Below, piece after piece: positions 1-11,739 of a DNA stretch of 64,000 nucleotides; position 1 is the stretch's first letter, and each line of letters starts with the position of its first letter. The DNA comes from Irpex lacteus (Eukaryota > Basidiomycota > Agaricomycetes > Polyporales > Irpicaceae): the NCBI GenBank assembly GCA_001986395.2, contig MQVO02000020.1, positions 1 to 64,000 on the forward strand. Direction: 5' to 3'. The notes beneath the pieces were generated by a model. That model saw nothing but the letters and a program-made list of their open reading frames with translations, did no database searches and had not been told where the DNA came from. A program made the position numbers and the translations under genes.

Positions 1-2270
1 AGCAGTTCCCAGAGCGAAACGAACAAAGCTAAGTATAGGCGGCGTTACGCAAAATCGCGGTCACATGATGAGGTGGCGCTCAGAGAGTCGAAACCGGGCG
101 CATATAACTCCCGCCATGGCTACCTTCACGCACAAATCTCTCTTGTTCTCAAACCACCACAAGCAGTCTCCTAAATTTCAGAACGAACACAGGCGTCGAC
201 CCCCCAACTCTTCTGCGTCGTCCGACCTCTCTACACCATCGCTCAACATCTGGCCGACGCTACTATGCACTTCGAGTCGTCATTGCCCAAGATTATCCGG
301 CCCACCTTGTCATTGGAGCTGGGCGAAACGGGATGGAGTGAGCCTGTATGCTGTAGACTCACGCTCAACGTACGTCTAAGGTACCTCTGGGACAGCTCCA
401 CGAGACGATCGCTGGTTCGTTTCAGTGCGCCGTTTTGTGCTCGACTGCGAATAACTTACCTTGGACAGTCTGAAGGAGGACTGTATCCGCAGGAAAACGT
501 ACGCACTGAGTACGAGATCTATCTAGGTACGTCACCGCCATAACGAAGCTGGCCAATCACATCGTGACACGCCACTGTTTCCTCTCCTCTCCAACGCTCG
601 GCAAGGATGCAGCAGATGCTCGCCAGGGCACGGACGGTAAGTCCAGCTCGTTCAAAGGAGCCAATCTTATGCTAGTTATAACGGAATACCTTCATGAGCG
701 TGAATACGGGTCAGTTTTCACTCACAAGTCGCTATATGCGCTACTTATAAGTTCGTTTGTCAACAGCTTCAGCAACGGCGACAGAGAAATTGAAGTAGTC
801 TCTGAGAGTCTCTGCTACTTCCCGTGAAAATGGTCACTGGATGCTGCATGTGTGAGTGATCTTTGCATACCACGGCGCGTGAACTCATTGTCGCTATATG
901 CAGTTTCTGGCGACATGTCGGACATTCAATGCAATGATGTAAGCCAGCTGTTTCGTCTTGATTATATCTACGGTAATGACCATACTATAGTAGCAAGGCT
1001 CGGCCAGATTAGGTCGAGCTCGCTTACTAGCTTTACTCAACATCCACCGCAGAAGGGTCACGGTCTAAGTACGTCAGTACTCTTCATGTCCGCAATCTGA
1101 CTTACATTCGTATGCGTGCTATAGATAGTTCCTAGGAGCTTTGAATGCGGACGACGGGTTTCTCGTAGGGCGTATGGTCTTAGTGCGTTCTCATTTCGCT
1201 TCTGGTGATATGTTTACGCTTTCGTCGCCCCGCACTGTGTCGCATTTTCTCCCTGTCTCGCTCTTCTATTTAGGTAGCATATACTCATGCAGCTACGAGT
1301 GTCTTCCTCTTATGTTCCTAGCACAATATAAAATATATTTTATGCATGTTTCATTGATACAGTGACGACGTGAATAAGTAATACCGCACGAAATTCAAAC
1401 CCAGGGCCAGGCAATGCAGATCTGCCCAATGCACACATCCTCTTGGGTGCGAAACATCTCGCACCGTGGAAAACGATTATCACCCTCTAGCACCGTGACA
1501 GCCTTTATCACGGCAGATCTCACATAGCTCTAAGCAGATCAAAATTCCTTAGGACAGATTTGGTTAGCTATGGCTGCGATACGATGATATGGCTGCTAAA
1601 CTCTGATATTCTCAGATATCGATATGTTTATTTTCGTGATGTAGTACCTCACCGCAGTAGTAAGGCAGCCCTGCGAAGCAAAGTGGAAATGTTACATAAT
1701 CATGCCAGCGTTGGAAGCACGCAGGCCTAGGCTTATCCAACAGATACCCCGTAAGCTGCCATGCAGGAAGCTTGCTCGAATCCACTGTCGTGATAAGGCA
1801 GAGCAGATCGAACTTGAACTTAAGTCATGAATTCGCGGTCGTGCTGCAAGCCTGAATTATCGAATTTAGTAAATAGGCGCCTGGGACGATACTGTAGATC
1901 TGTCTTCCGACTCCCAAGCACACACGGCTCAAGCAGGCTGGAGCAGAGTCAAACTGTAGACACTTGCGAGGAGAGAGTCCCAAAGACCGCGATAGGGCTT
2001 ATATCAGAAAATCATTATATAGGAAATACTGCGTGCATGTAGATAAAACAAGGTCCAAGATATGGGGATTCGCGCCACTACGTACTGAGGGTATACTTGT
2101 AACGACATCTATGACCACCGAAGACGACAAGAGTGATCAAGAGCGGTTCAAGCCGTACGCAGAGAAGCGCAAAGAAAAAGAGGTCCGTGCCAGAGTCACA
2201 GTCCAACATAATATGTAGAGCTACATCGTCGCTTTCCTACGAGAAAACGTCTTTTCGACAACCTACGCAA
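1..2270. other. Unassigned left-end region
   Basis: No gene can be named here. Between about 265 and 820 there are short open stretches on the + strand, one beginning at the ATG at 265, some bounded by plausible splice signals (for example a gtacgt donor near 526 and a gtaagt donor near 639). I could not join them into one phase-consistent reading frame and none resembles a known domain. From about 1,100 to 2,270 both strands are rich in stops, with no tRNA, repeat or recognisable domain. The stretch may hold the remains of a gene, a non-coding transcript, or the promoter of something left of the window. Confidence 0.4.
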
Positions 2271-4248
2271 TTAGGCAAGTGCGAACAGGCCGCCAGCGAG
2301 AGCAAAGAGCGAGGCCAATGCGGCGCCGAACATGGCCTGTTGGTTGCCACCCAAAGCACCGCTAGCTCCACTGTTGCCTGAAGAGCCTCCGCCGTTCGAG
2401 CCGGAGCCGGAACCAGATGAACCCGTGGCCTGGGCACCGCCGGAAGTGCTAGCGGGGGCAGAGGGCACGAAGGTAGCGTCGGGGCTGGCCAAGCATGAGC
2501 TCACAGCGGATGCGACAGCTGCAGAGTTGGCGGGAGCACCAGTGTTGACGGTCGCGTTGCCGGAGAAGTCGCAGGACTGAGGGTTGCGGTTAGTCTTCTC
2601 GTAGTATTGGTCGAACACCCAAGAGAGCTTGACGGCTGTGGAAGATATATGAGATAGATTGCACCATAGACGGAAATAAACCACTTACATGGAGAGCAAG
2701 GAGAAACGGCACCATATTTGCCAGCACCGCCGTCAGCAGCGATGTCGTCACAGCTACCGCCGTTGCTGCCCAAAAGGCTGCAACCGAAGTTGAGAAGATC
2801 TCCAACAACGATAGAGACCTCAGTTTGGTTGGTGCTAGGAGGCTTGAACTGACACGCAACAGCGCTGTTCACACAGTTGCACGAGTTGTCGTTAGGCGTG
2901 GGAGGGAGCGTAGTGCTAGCGAGCTGCGAAGTGTTCTGCGCGGGGCACGAAGGGAAGCTGTCGGTTCCAGAGGTGGGGCTGTTGGGTGGTGTGACCTTGC
3001 CATACTCAGCCTTGAGGTTGTTGAAGTCGTCGCTGGTGGTGACAGTGCTCCCATCAATAGTGACCATACCGAACTGTCCCTGAGCGGATTGAGCGGGGAA
3101 GTAGCTGAAGGCGAGAGCGCCGGACCACACGTCGGTCATGGGAGAGGCAAAGATGGTCTCCACTTCCTTGAACGAGCGAGGAGAGGGCAAGCAACCGAAT
3201 TCAGAGAAGTAGGCGGCGACATTGTAGTTGGCGAAGGCAGCGTTCTTTCCGGCATACACGCTTGCGGGGTCAGAGCCACATTCGCTAGAGAAGGCACAAT
3301 ATTAAGTCTCTATATTGGGGAGGAAAGGCACATCAAGCTCACTAGTTATTGAGACCGAACAGATCCAGCGCAGTAGCATCGGAATTCTGGCTTGTCGGAT
3401 CACACGCGAGATATTCGGCGAATGGAATGAGCCAGTCAGTAGGGGCGTCAATGGCTGCGTAGCCGACAAGAGCCGAAGAGCTCTTCGATTTCCTTCGCGA
3501 GAAAAGAACAGTTAAACATAGTTCGATGCCGATGAGAACAGACAAAAACTCACAAGAACGCCTTGACATCTCGGGCAGCAGCCTTGATAAACGCGGCGGC
3601 GGCAGTGCCGTTAGCTGCGGTCACAACTTCGTTACCCACGTTGTATGCGAGGACATTGTCGTATTTGGAGAACGTTTGGATCGTGTTGAGGTAGGTATCC
3701 AAGAGATCCGTTGTCCATGCAGGAGATGAACGGTCAATGGAGCCACTCAATGGAAGTGACAAGTCGATGCTAGACGCGAAACGGTGGTTAGTGGTACCAT
3801 TCACGGAGGAGAGTAGGAGATGGACGGACATGGTGTAGATGCCCGCGCCGCTGAACGCCTGCATGCACGAGTCGTGGTCCGCAGAAGAGTTCACACTGTA
3901 CACCCTGAGAGCATTGACACCCAGCGACTGGAGAAGTGGCAGATCTCGAGCGCAGCCATCGCTGTCAGCGAGAGGGTCAATGAAAGTCGAGGGCTCGAGG
4001 AAGGGGTTGTTGGGGTCTTCCACGACGGCGCCTGTAAAAACCGTTTAATCGCTCGTGCTCGACATGCATGCTCGATAGCAACACCCACCTTGTGGCTGGT
4101 AGGCTACACCCTTGATGAAGAACCTGCTCCCATCTGCGTTGTAGAGATATTTTCCTTGTCTGCTGACCTTCTGGACAGCAGCTAGTGCGCCAGAGGCGAA
4201 GAACGCGGCGGCAGTGAGCGCGGCGGTGATGCGAGCTCCTCGACGCAT
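2271..4248 (-). CDS. GPI-anchored beta-1,3-glucanosyltransferase (GH72 + X8/CBM43)
   Basis: This enzyme cuts and rejoins beta-1,3-glucan chains in the cell wall (Gas1/Gel/Phr family). The start at 4248 gives a hydrophobic signal peptide (MRRGARITAALTAAAFFASG). The GH72 domain follows, with FIKGVAYQPQG near residue 45 and the two catalytic glutamates in the motifs NVGNEVV and YFSEFGC. A cysteine-rich X8 domain comes next (LLGSNGGSCDDIAADG, then GKYGAVSPC). The tail is Ser/Gly-rich and ends in a hydrophobic segment after which no residues remain, as expected for a GPI signal. At least four introns interrupt the gene, for example near 4033-4090, 3500-3550, 3290-3350 and 2635-2690. Length, about 560 residues, is normal for the family. 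A pyrimidine-rich leader lies directly upstream of the start on the coding strand. Family assignment is firm; the exact paralogue is not decided. Confidence 0.93.
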
Positions 4249-4254
4249 GGCTCG

Positions 4255-4330
4255 GGGAGATGAAGGAGGAAACAAAGGAGTAGGGAGCGTGAGGGATAGA
4301 CGAGGAGAAGGAGGAAGATGGTGGCGTGAG
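4255..4330 (-). promoter_or_regulatory. CT-rich leader of the GH72 gene
   Basis: The coding strand is almost pure pyrimidine for about 70 bases immediately upstream of the start codon at 4248 (the + strand shows a run of G and A). CT-rich blocks next to the transcription start are a known feature of highly expressed fungal genes. No clear TATA box was seen between it and the tRNA. Confidence 0.45.
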
Positions 4331-4465
4331 CGTGAGTACTTGGCTACCGCCTGCCAGAGCTTGTACAACGGTTGCAGTCCCCGCACTCACGGTCTTAGCA
4401 TCCCGCATATCTCGGCGCTGGGGCATCTCATATGACATAATTATACTTTGGCAGACTCAGACATC

Positions 4466-4571
4466 GCCCGCCTAGCTCAATCGGATAGAGCGTCAGACTC
4501 TTAACGAGTTGCGGGCACGTGACACTGCTTACGTAATCTGAAGGCTGCGAGTTCGACCCTCGCGGTGGGCT
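4466..4571 (+). tRNA. tRNA-Lys (CTT) with a 32-nt intron
   Basis: The cloverleaf is complete. The acceptor arm is GCCCGCC paired with GGTGGGC (one G-T pair) plus discriminator T. The D-arm is GCTC/GAGC, the anticodon arm TCAGA/TCTGA with loop CTCTTAA giving anticodon CTT, and the T-arm GCGAG/CTCGC around TTCGACC. An insertion at 4504-4535 sits between positions 37 and 38, the standard place for eukaryotic tRNA introns. The mature sequence is identical to the copy at 51656. It lies between two minus-strand genes and is transcribed in the opposite direction. Confidence 0.96.
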
Positions 4572-4892
4572 AGTTTCTTTTGTTCTTTTCTCTCTCCTCG
4601 TAACCGTTGTTCTCCAAACGGTGCATCATCTCATCGCGACACTGACAGACATCGGACGGTTTCTGGGATCATGGTTTCGTAACACGGCATAAAGATATCA
4701 TTGTCCGAAGAGGATCTGTACACCTACAGTGTACAAACCCGTTCTATAGATACAGTACATGGCCATAGAAGACCTCCAAAAAGCATTCGTGGACGCGTGA
4801 TTATCGTTACGATGGCCGGCATCTCATTTCGTGTGGCCTAACCTCGGTAGGTGCAGCAACTACGAGTACGCTGGTCAGCAAAACTGGTTCGG
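4572..4892. other. Intergenic between tRNA-Lys and SUR7-like gene
   Basis: The T-rich stretch directly after the tRNA (TTTCTTTTGTTCTTTTC) is a likely RNA polymerase III stop signal. The rest should hold the 3' end of the minus-strand SUR7-like transcript. No open frame or repeat is visible. Confidence 0.5.
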
Positions 4893-5963
4893 CTATGGGC
4901 ACTCGACAAGGACACACCTAATCATGTATGGTATGAGAGATGCAGCAATGCATGCAAACGCGGCCCATGCGAGCAACAGGCCATTTCCAAGCGTTACATT
5001 GATCCCCAATGGAACTTCTGTGCCGCTGGGCAAGGGAACAATCCACCCGTTGATGTCCTGCGCTTTCTTGATGATGACGGTCCATATCACGGCGCCGATT
5101 AGCAAAAGCACGGTCGCCAACAAAGAGAAGACTGTCGAAAGCAGGAACCCAAAGGCGTGTTTGATGAGTCCCCTGGAGGCGGTGTCAGTATACAAGACTC
5201 TTCACAAAACGCACACTAGAGTAAAACTGACGTAAAGAGTGCCAAGGCTACTGCTATTGAGCCAAGAAGGAGCAGGTAGTACGCCCCCCGGGAGAAGTCG
5301 CCGAGGTAAGACGAATTAGTAAAGGTGGTATCCGGGATGAAGGAGTTGGTGAGTCCAGTGTAGTTGGATGGGATGTCCCCCAGGAAGGCAAGGAAGGGTT
5401 GCAGCCTGGTACCGGCAGTGCTGTTCGAACAAGTGCCGTGGGTGTCGTTGACGTAGGCGCAGTAAGAATACAGACCAAACTTGTATTCAGTGCGCAGTCC
5501 GGCGTTCACTTGGAGATGGGCAGACGAGTTGTCTGTGTAGAGCCCTGGAACTGGGTCTGGTGCAGTAGCAGCGGCGAGTGCCGTGCTTGAACAAAGTTAG
5601 TTGCATGATTACAGAGAAAAGGAAAAGTCGTTACTCACCCATAATCCGAGACATTGACCTTCATCTAATCATATTTATGTCCATCAACCAACATGTCCTA
5701 CAAACTGCGAGCACAAGTGGAGCAATTACCATTGCAATATTGCGGGGTACGCTAGAGGTGTTTATTTGACCGACCTAGACATAGAGATAAGATAAAGATG
5801 ATGGATCATAGCGGAAGCAGAATGTACTTACGTGCATGAAAATCAGCAGCAACAGTGACACGAGCCTAGCGAATAGTCAAACGGGCTGCCCCGCACGAAG
5901 AAGTCGAACTTACGACAGGAAGGTCGCTGAGCCAATGCATAGCTCGCCACGAAGGCTGAACAT
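4893..5963 (-). CDS. SUR7/PalI-family four-helix membrane protein
   Basis: This looks like a SUR7/PalI (Rim9) type protein, a claudin-like plasma-membrane family acting in eisosome domains or ambient-pH signalling. Exons fit at 5914-5963, 5832-5865, 5730-5774, 5639-5664, 5232-5585 and 4893-5172, all phase-consistent, giving about 260 residues. The first helix (FLSLVSLLLLIFMH) is followed by a segment with SSVPRNIAM and VNVSDYG, typical of the extracellular start of this family. The ectodomain has cysteines and several NxT/NxS sites (NDTHGTC, NSTAG, NYTG). Three more helices follow: AYYLLLLGSIAVALALF, STVFSLLATVLLLIGAVIW and LLLAWAAFACIAASLI. It is divergent from the sterol glucosyltransferase gene. 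SUR7 versus PalI cannot be decided from sequence alone. Confidence 0.8.
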
Positions 5964-6146
5964 TACGTGTTAGAGGATATCCGTCGTAAGATGTGAGAGA
6001 GGTGTCGACAGAAGAGAGCCAGCTTGCTTCCCGCAGCCCGCTCGCCTTGAGTTTCGTGAAAAGTGGTGGGCAGGTGCCTGCCTCGAGGCAGACATGACGC
6101 CGATCGCGCGACTGGGGGCAGGCGGAGAGGCGCCCAACCAAGTCCC

Positions 6147-6178
6147 CACGTGGAAAATATCACGTGCATGCATATATA
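6147..6178. promoter_or_regulatory. Twin CACGTG boxes and TATATA in a divergent promoter
   Basis: Two perfect palindromic CACGTG sites lie at 6147-6152 and 6161-6166, separated by 8 A/T-rich bases, and TATATA follows at 6173-6178. They sit in the 373-bp gap between the SUR7-like gene (start 5963, minus) and the sterol glucosyltransferase gene (start 6337, plus). CACGTG is the core site for bHLH factors such as Cbf1, Pho4 and SREBP-type regulators. Which factor binds here is not shown by the sequence. Confidence 0.5.
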
Positions 6179-6336
6179 GGGGGTGATCTGAGATGGCGGT
6201 GGGCAGCTCTGTCACGGTAGTGGCGGATGGGCCGAGGAGGTGTCAGAGCGGACAAGTACACAACCACACCGTCGCATTTGCGGACTGTCTTACGCGTTCA
6301 GCATCTCATCTTGTCTCCTACCACGACGAGCGCACG

Positions 6337-9300
6337 ATGTCCGACGAGGCCTCCGTCAAGGTCATCGCGCAGGGCGTCGAAGGCCCACCCAATTACGACC
6401 AGCCTTCGTCGCCACCAAGTGGTTCTCCAACGGAATCCAAGAGTAGTTTCGTGAAACGCACAGTAGAACGCGCAGCAGACAAACTGCACAGAAGCAAGTC
6501 TCCGAGTAAAGCTCAACTGTCACAGAGCCAGCCGTCGTTATCGCTGCAAGGCCATGCTAGTAGAAGCGTGTTCCACCGTAGTAGCTGGAAGGGCAAGGAG
6601 AGAGCGGTACAAGGAGGCAAGGGTACGCACACAGCTTCGGCTTGAATGCTGCGCTCATACCGCTAATGTCATCTGCAGATGAGGTACCGTCTTCACAATC
6701 GCAGTTCCTTGCACCCTCGCTGGGACTGCGCCCCTCTCACCGACGCAAGACTTCACAAACTTCCACTCATGCAGAGGATGATTCTCCGTTCATTACTCCT
6801 CGCTCTCCACCGTTTGGACCTTCCCGATCAATTATGAACATCTTCCGCGGAGACGGTAGCGTACGTACACTCTTGTGCCGCCACATCGAGGTTCAGAGCG
6901 CACTTACTTAACGAGCATACGCATACAGATGCGCGCGGGCACTCAAACTCTGATTCAAGCACTGCAGGCGATGCCCTGGGCTGAAGATCCTGACAATGAT
7001 GATGAGCTGAACAATGATATCACTCCAGGAGAACCAGAGAGTGACGATGACGATGACCGTTTTGGTGAGCACTGTACTGATAACTGCTACTTAAGCGTGC
7101 ATTGAACGTAGCGCCCATAGTAAACCGCCTCGCGTCGTCCATACATACGATCTACCGTCCTTTAGCTCGCTCGCGACGAGATAACACTGCTGCCAAGGGT
7201 AGTAAGACTGCGAAGCTCCCCAGTGTATCAGACGTTGAGGATGAGCGTGTACACGAGGAGCCTATCTTGTCAGAGGAAGATGCTGAGGACTTTGAGCCTA
7301 TGGCTTCAATTGTCGAGGGTTCACACCGTGATAATAGGAAACACCTTCATGTTTCTGTTCCCGGTCCTTCTGAACTTGCCTTGGATCAGTCACAGGAAGG
7401 CCGGCCGCATCCCATACATCCTCCTAGGTCCGGCAGTATGGCTACGGTCAAACTGAAGCGCAGGACGAAACTCGCAGAGAAGCTGAAGGAAATCTTCGAG
7501 TTGGACGATATACAGGAAGTTGTAGCAGGTACTTCACAACCATTTTTTTGGGCGTGAGATTCCCCTGATCAGTGTTTGGCAGAGATGCCCTGCTGGCTTT
7601 TGCGGTCGATCTGTGAGTCAAGATGCTATCCGTTAGCCCGTTTATATTCTCACTTCGACTTAGTGCTACAGGGATATATGTATCTCACAGATTCGTATCT
7701 TTGCTTCTTCGCTCACATGCCCTCTCGAGAGGTGAGTCACATCTCAATTGATGTTAGATATATCTCATTAGGCACAGGACCAAGTATTGAAGTCCGGGTG
7801 GCTGAACAAGAGAGCAACTCGCACTAAACGCTGGATCAGGCACTGGTTTATTCTCAAGAATGACGTCCTTTCATGGTACCAATCTTCTTCGGTAAGCTAT
7901 GTTTTGTCATATGACATCATATCTCTTATCACCTGCCACTTTGCAGGACCCATACTTCCCGCATGGTGTGGTTGATCTTCGCTACGTGATCTCGTGCGAG
8001 TCGAGTGGTGAAAAGGATATTCGTCTGAGGACAAACCAGAAGGTTATCAAACTCTCTGCAGATTCTGTTCCTAGCCGGGATGAATGGGTCAAGGCCCTCC
8101 GCAAGGTTATGTTCAAAGCACAGAACATGGGCGATAGTGTCAAGGTATTTTTTCATACGATTTGTCGGGAACTTCGTATTTAAGCTGATTGACTGACATG
8201 CTTAGATTGCCATTCCTTATGCTGCGATTCTGGACGTTGAGAAATCCACCGCCATGGACTTCAGCGAGACGATCGAAGTAAAGACCATTGACAAATCCGA
8301 CCAATATTCCGTCGACTCCTACTTCTTTGCCTATTTCCAAGATCTTTCCGGAGCTCTCGACCAGATCCGGGACGCCATACGAACATACCGCACCTCTCCT
8401 ACCAGTCCGTCCCCTCCGCCTGTTCTGGACACCACCGCTGCCCGCGCGCCCCGCTCTCCCCTCCTTCCGGAGCGTTCCCCTGCATCAGCTCCTGAAACTC
8501 CAGCGAAGACTTCCTCAGTCTTCCGGTTCACCTCACTATTACGACCTCTACAAGAATCACTGCCTTTGATGCGCGCACTACCCTCCGACACAGCTGATAC
8601 TGGTGACGAGTACACCCATATATCCAAGCGAGGCGGCTCTTCGTTCGTCCCAGTTACGACCACCTCACCGAAGCAGATGTCCTACGCTTCAGATCTACCA
8701 CCCGAGGCATCCTCACCCGCAGCTTCGTCTACTACAGGTTTGTCTCCTGCTCCCGCTCATCATACATATCCACCGTCCAACTCGCCTTCAACTTCGACAG
8801 AGTCGCGCGACAACAGCTGGGGCGTGCATGTTTCGTCTTGGTTGCGGATGCCGTCACGTAGACTGTTATCAAACTTTAGCAGTAGCGGTTTCCGACCGAG
8901 TATCGAACACTCTGCGTCTGTGCCGGTGGGCACTGCTGGTGGCGTGTCCGAAGTACTGACCACACATCCCTCGCTACCTGCTACGAATCGCAATAGTGGC
9001 GAGTACGGCTTTTTCAGTATCTTGGAGGCACCCGAGTCGACTGTCGATGCCGAGATGGAAGAGAAATTCCGCACGTCCTTCGCGTTCGATGAGAAAGAGA
9101 AGCTGCTTGGATGTAAGTCGGTTTCTTCTAACATGTATATGATTGCATTAATTCGACCTCTTTCTAGGCTTCCCTGGTTATATATTCCGCCTTCTCCCTG
9201 TGTACGGCCGACTCTTTGTATCTACCAACTACTTCTCATTCCGGTCGAGCGGGCCTCTGACTTCTCGGACCACAGTAAGTGCACTCCTTCATACATATTT

Positions 9301-11565
9301 CAGACATATCAATAAAAACTACGTAGATGATCCTACCCATCAAAGACATACTATCCACGGAACCATGCAAGGCCTTCCGTTTCGGTCACCACGGGCTTGT
9401 CGTCATCGTTCGCGGCCACGAAGAACTATTCTTCGAGTTTTCCGACGAGTCCAAACGAGCTTCTCTCGCGCAACTCCTTGAGAAACAAGTCGAAGAACAG
9501 CGCAGACGTCTTGCCGCCGGTGAAGCTCATCCACAAAGCATAGGCCAACGCCAGGCACTCATACTCGAAGAGTTCGGACCTCGCACACCCTTGACCTCCG
9601 AGTCGGAGTACACGGCAGAGCCAGACACGTTGGAGAAGTCTGTACCTGCTGTGATGTTCACTTCGCAATCGTCGACGTTCTTGACTTTCAAGCCGAAGAA
9701 CCCGTTGCATTTCACGTTTTTGACTATTGGATCGAGGGGGGACGTTCAGCCGTACATCGCGCTGGCGAAGGGGCTTATGGCGGACGGACACAAGTGTCGG
9801 ATTGCTACACATGGGGAGTTCCAGGACTGGATCGAATCCGTGAGTATCTCTAGATTTTCGCGTTTTTGCTGGAGAGGAGGCTGATATGCGTGGTGACAGT
9901 ATGGAATCGAGTTTGGCTATGTTGGCGGAGACCCTGCGGAACTGATGCGAATATGCGTGGAGAATGGCACGTTCACTGTCTCTTTCCTGAGGGAAGGCGT
10001 GACCAAGGTATGTGTTGCTTATCCTCATTTACAATCATGCGCGCTAATAAAGAGTAGTTCCGTGGATGGATAGATGACTTGCTGAAGACCTCGTGGGATG
10101 CTTGTCAGGGGACGGATGTGTTGGTTGAGAGCCCGAGTGCCATGGGTGGTATCCATATAGCAGAAGCTTTGGGTATACCATATTTCAGGGCGTTCACGAT
10201 GACTTGGAGCAGAACTCGGGCATATCCTCACGCTTTTGCAGTTCCTGAACACAAGGTATGTAGTCGTGATTTGGGAGATGTAGTACAATACTCATATTGC
10301 ACAGATGGGAGGGAATTACAACTACATGGTGAATAATTATTTTTGTTTCACTGCGTTGCCTGCACCCTAATGCACATTTCCATAGTCCTATGTTCTCTTT
10401 GATCAAGTCTTCTGGAGGGGAACAGCCGGCCAGATCAACAGATGGCGCCGAAACACCCTGGGTCTCCAGAGCACCAGTTTAGATAAGATGGAGCCTCATA
10501 AAGTCCCGTTCTTGTACAACTTCAGCCCGACCGTAGTGCCTCCACCATTCGACTGGCCAGAATGGATTCGCATAACAGGTAAAGTTGCTTTCGATACCAC
10601 AATAACGCCTACTGAGGTTGATGTGCGCATAGGTTATTGGTTCCTCGATGACGCCAGCGTGGGCAAATCAAAGTGGACACCCCCACCAGAGCTGCTACAC
10701 TTCATTGAATCTGCCCGCAAGGCCAAGAAGAAGATTGTGTACATCGGTTTCGGTAGTATCGTCGTATCGGACCCGAAGAGTATGACCCGCTCTGTCGTCG
10801 ACGCTATAGTGCAGAGTGGCGTCTACGCAATTCTCTCGAAAGGCTGGTCAGACCGTCTTGTCAAGAATGTGGCCGACGCTGCGAATGAGCCGGAGTCGTA
10901 TCCAGAGCAGATATACCCCATCGCATCAATCCCTCATGACTGGCTCTTCAAGCAGATCGATGCCGCGTGTCATCATGGTGGTGCTGGAACTACTGGTGCT
11001 AGTCTGAGAGGTATGTTACTACCCTTATGTAGTCAACTCAAGCATCTCACCCGTGATTGTAGCTGGCATCCCGACTATCATCAAACCTTTCTTCGGTGAT
11101 CAGTTCTTCTGGGCTGACCGAGTTGAAGCTCTTGGCATCGGTTCAGCTGTTCGTAAGCTCACAGTGCAGAGCTTGACGGACGCTTTAGTAGCTGCAACGA
11201 CGGATGCCAAGCAGATTGAACGAGCGAAGATGATTGGTGAACAGATTCGTGCTGTGAGTCCGTAAAACTTTGTTGTATTCTACATATCCTGACGTTTCCT
11301 CGAACCACAGGAAAATGGCGTGGGTACCGCTATCGAGGCCATATATCGCGATCTAGAATATGCAAGATCTCTCATCAAACGCCCTGTACGATCCGAGCGA
11401 GATGTGGAGAGTGCTGCAAGTAGTCACTCACACATCCCTCGTACCCCACGAACTCCTGGCACCCCTGCTGGCAAGCATGCTCGTACGCGCAGCTCATCTG
11501 ACTCTCCTCCACAAGATACAGGAGCAACTAGCGACTGGAGTGTTATCTCAGACCAAGAGGACTAA
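6337..11565 (+). CDS. Sterol 3-beta-glucosyltransferase (GRAM-PH-GRAM-GT, Ugt51/Atg26-like)
   Basis: The enzyme transfers glucose from UDP-glucose to ergosterol, a peripheral-membrane reaction; Atg26 also supports pexophagy in some yeasts. The N-terminal part is long, charged and Ser-rich. A first GRAM-like segment is near 7,660-7,730 and a PH domain runs from about 7,780 ([20 protein letters not shown]) to 8,150. A Ser/Pro-rich linker follows, then a second GRAM at about 9,170-9,480 ([16 protein letters not shown], [13 protein letters not shown]). The GT domain begins at about 9,710 with [20 protein letters not shown] and carries the nucleotide-sugar signature [13 protein letters not shown], continuing after an intron as [20 protein letters not shown]. 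Roughly a dozen short introns are present. The tail ends in a low-complexity Ser/Thr/Pro region. Length, well above 1,200 residues, matches fungal Ugt51. The ATG at 6337 was chosen because the frame opens there and is followed by an acidic start typical of the family. Confidence 0.93.
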
Positions 11566-11739
11566 TTCTCCATCCTCTCTATGCCATAGACCTTATTATA
11601 TCCTGGGCTTGTTATGCCAACCTATCTTTTCTCACGTAGAGTATTTTTCGCTACAGTTATGTTTTATTAATCTTCGACCATCTGACGCACATCTACGACA
11701 CCCCCCATTTGTGGCCGCACATGTATGTAACACTAGACC

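Noticed and set aside
265..820. Possible multi-exon gene at the left end
   Set aside because: Exon phases do not fit together; each alternative frame ends in a stop within a few codons.
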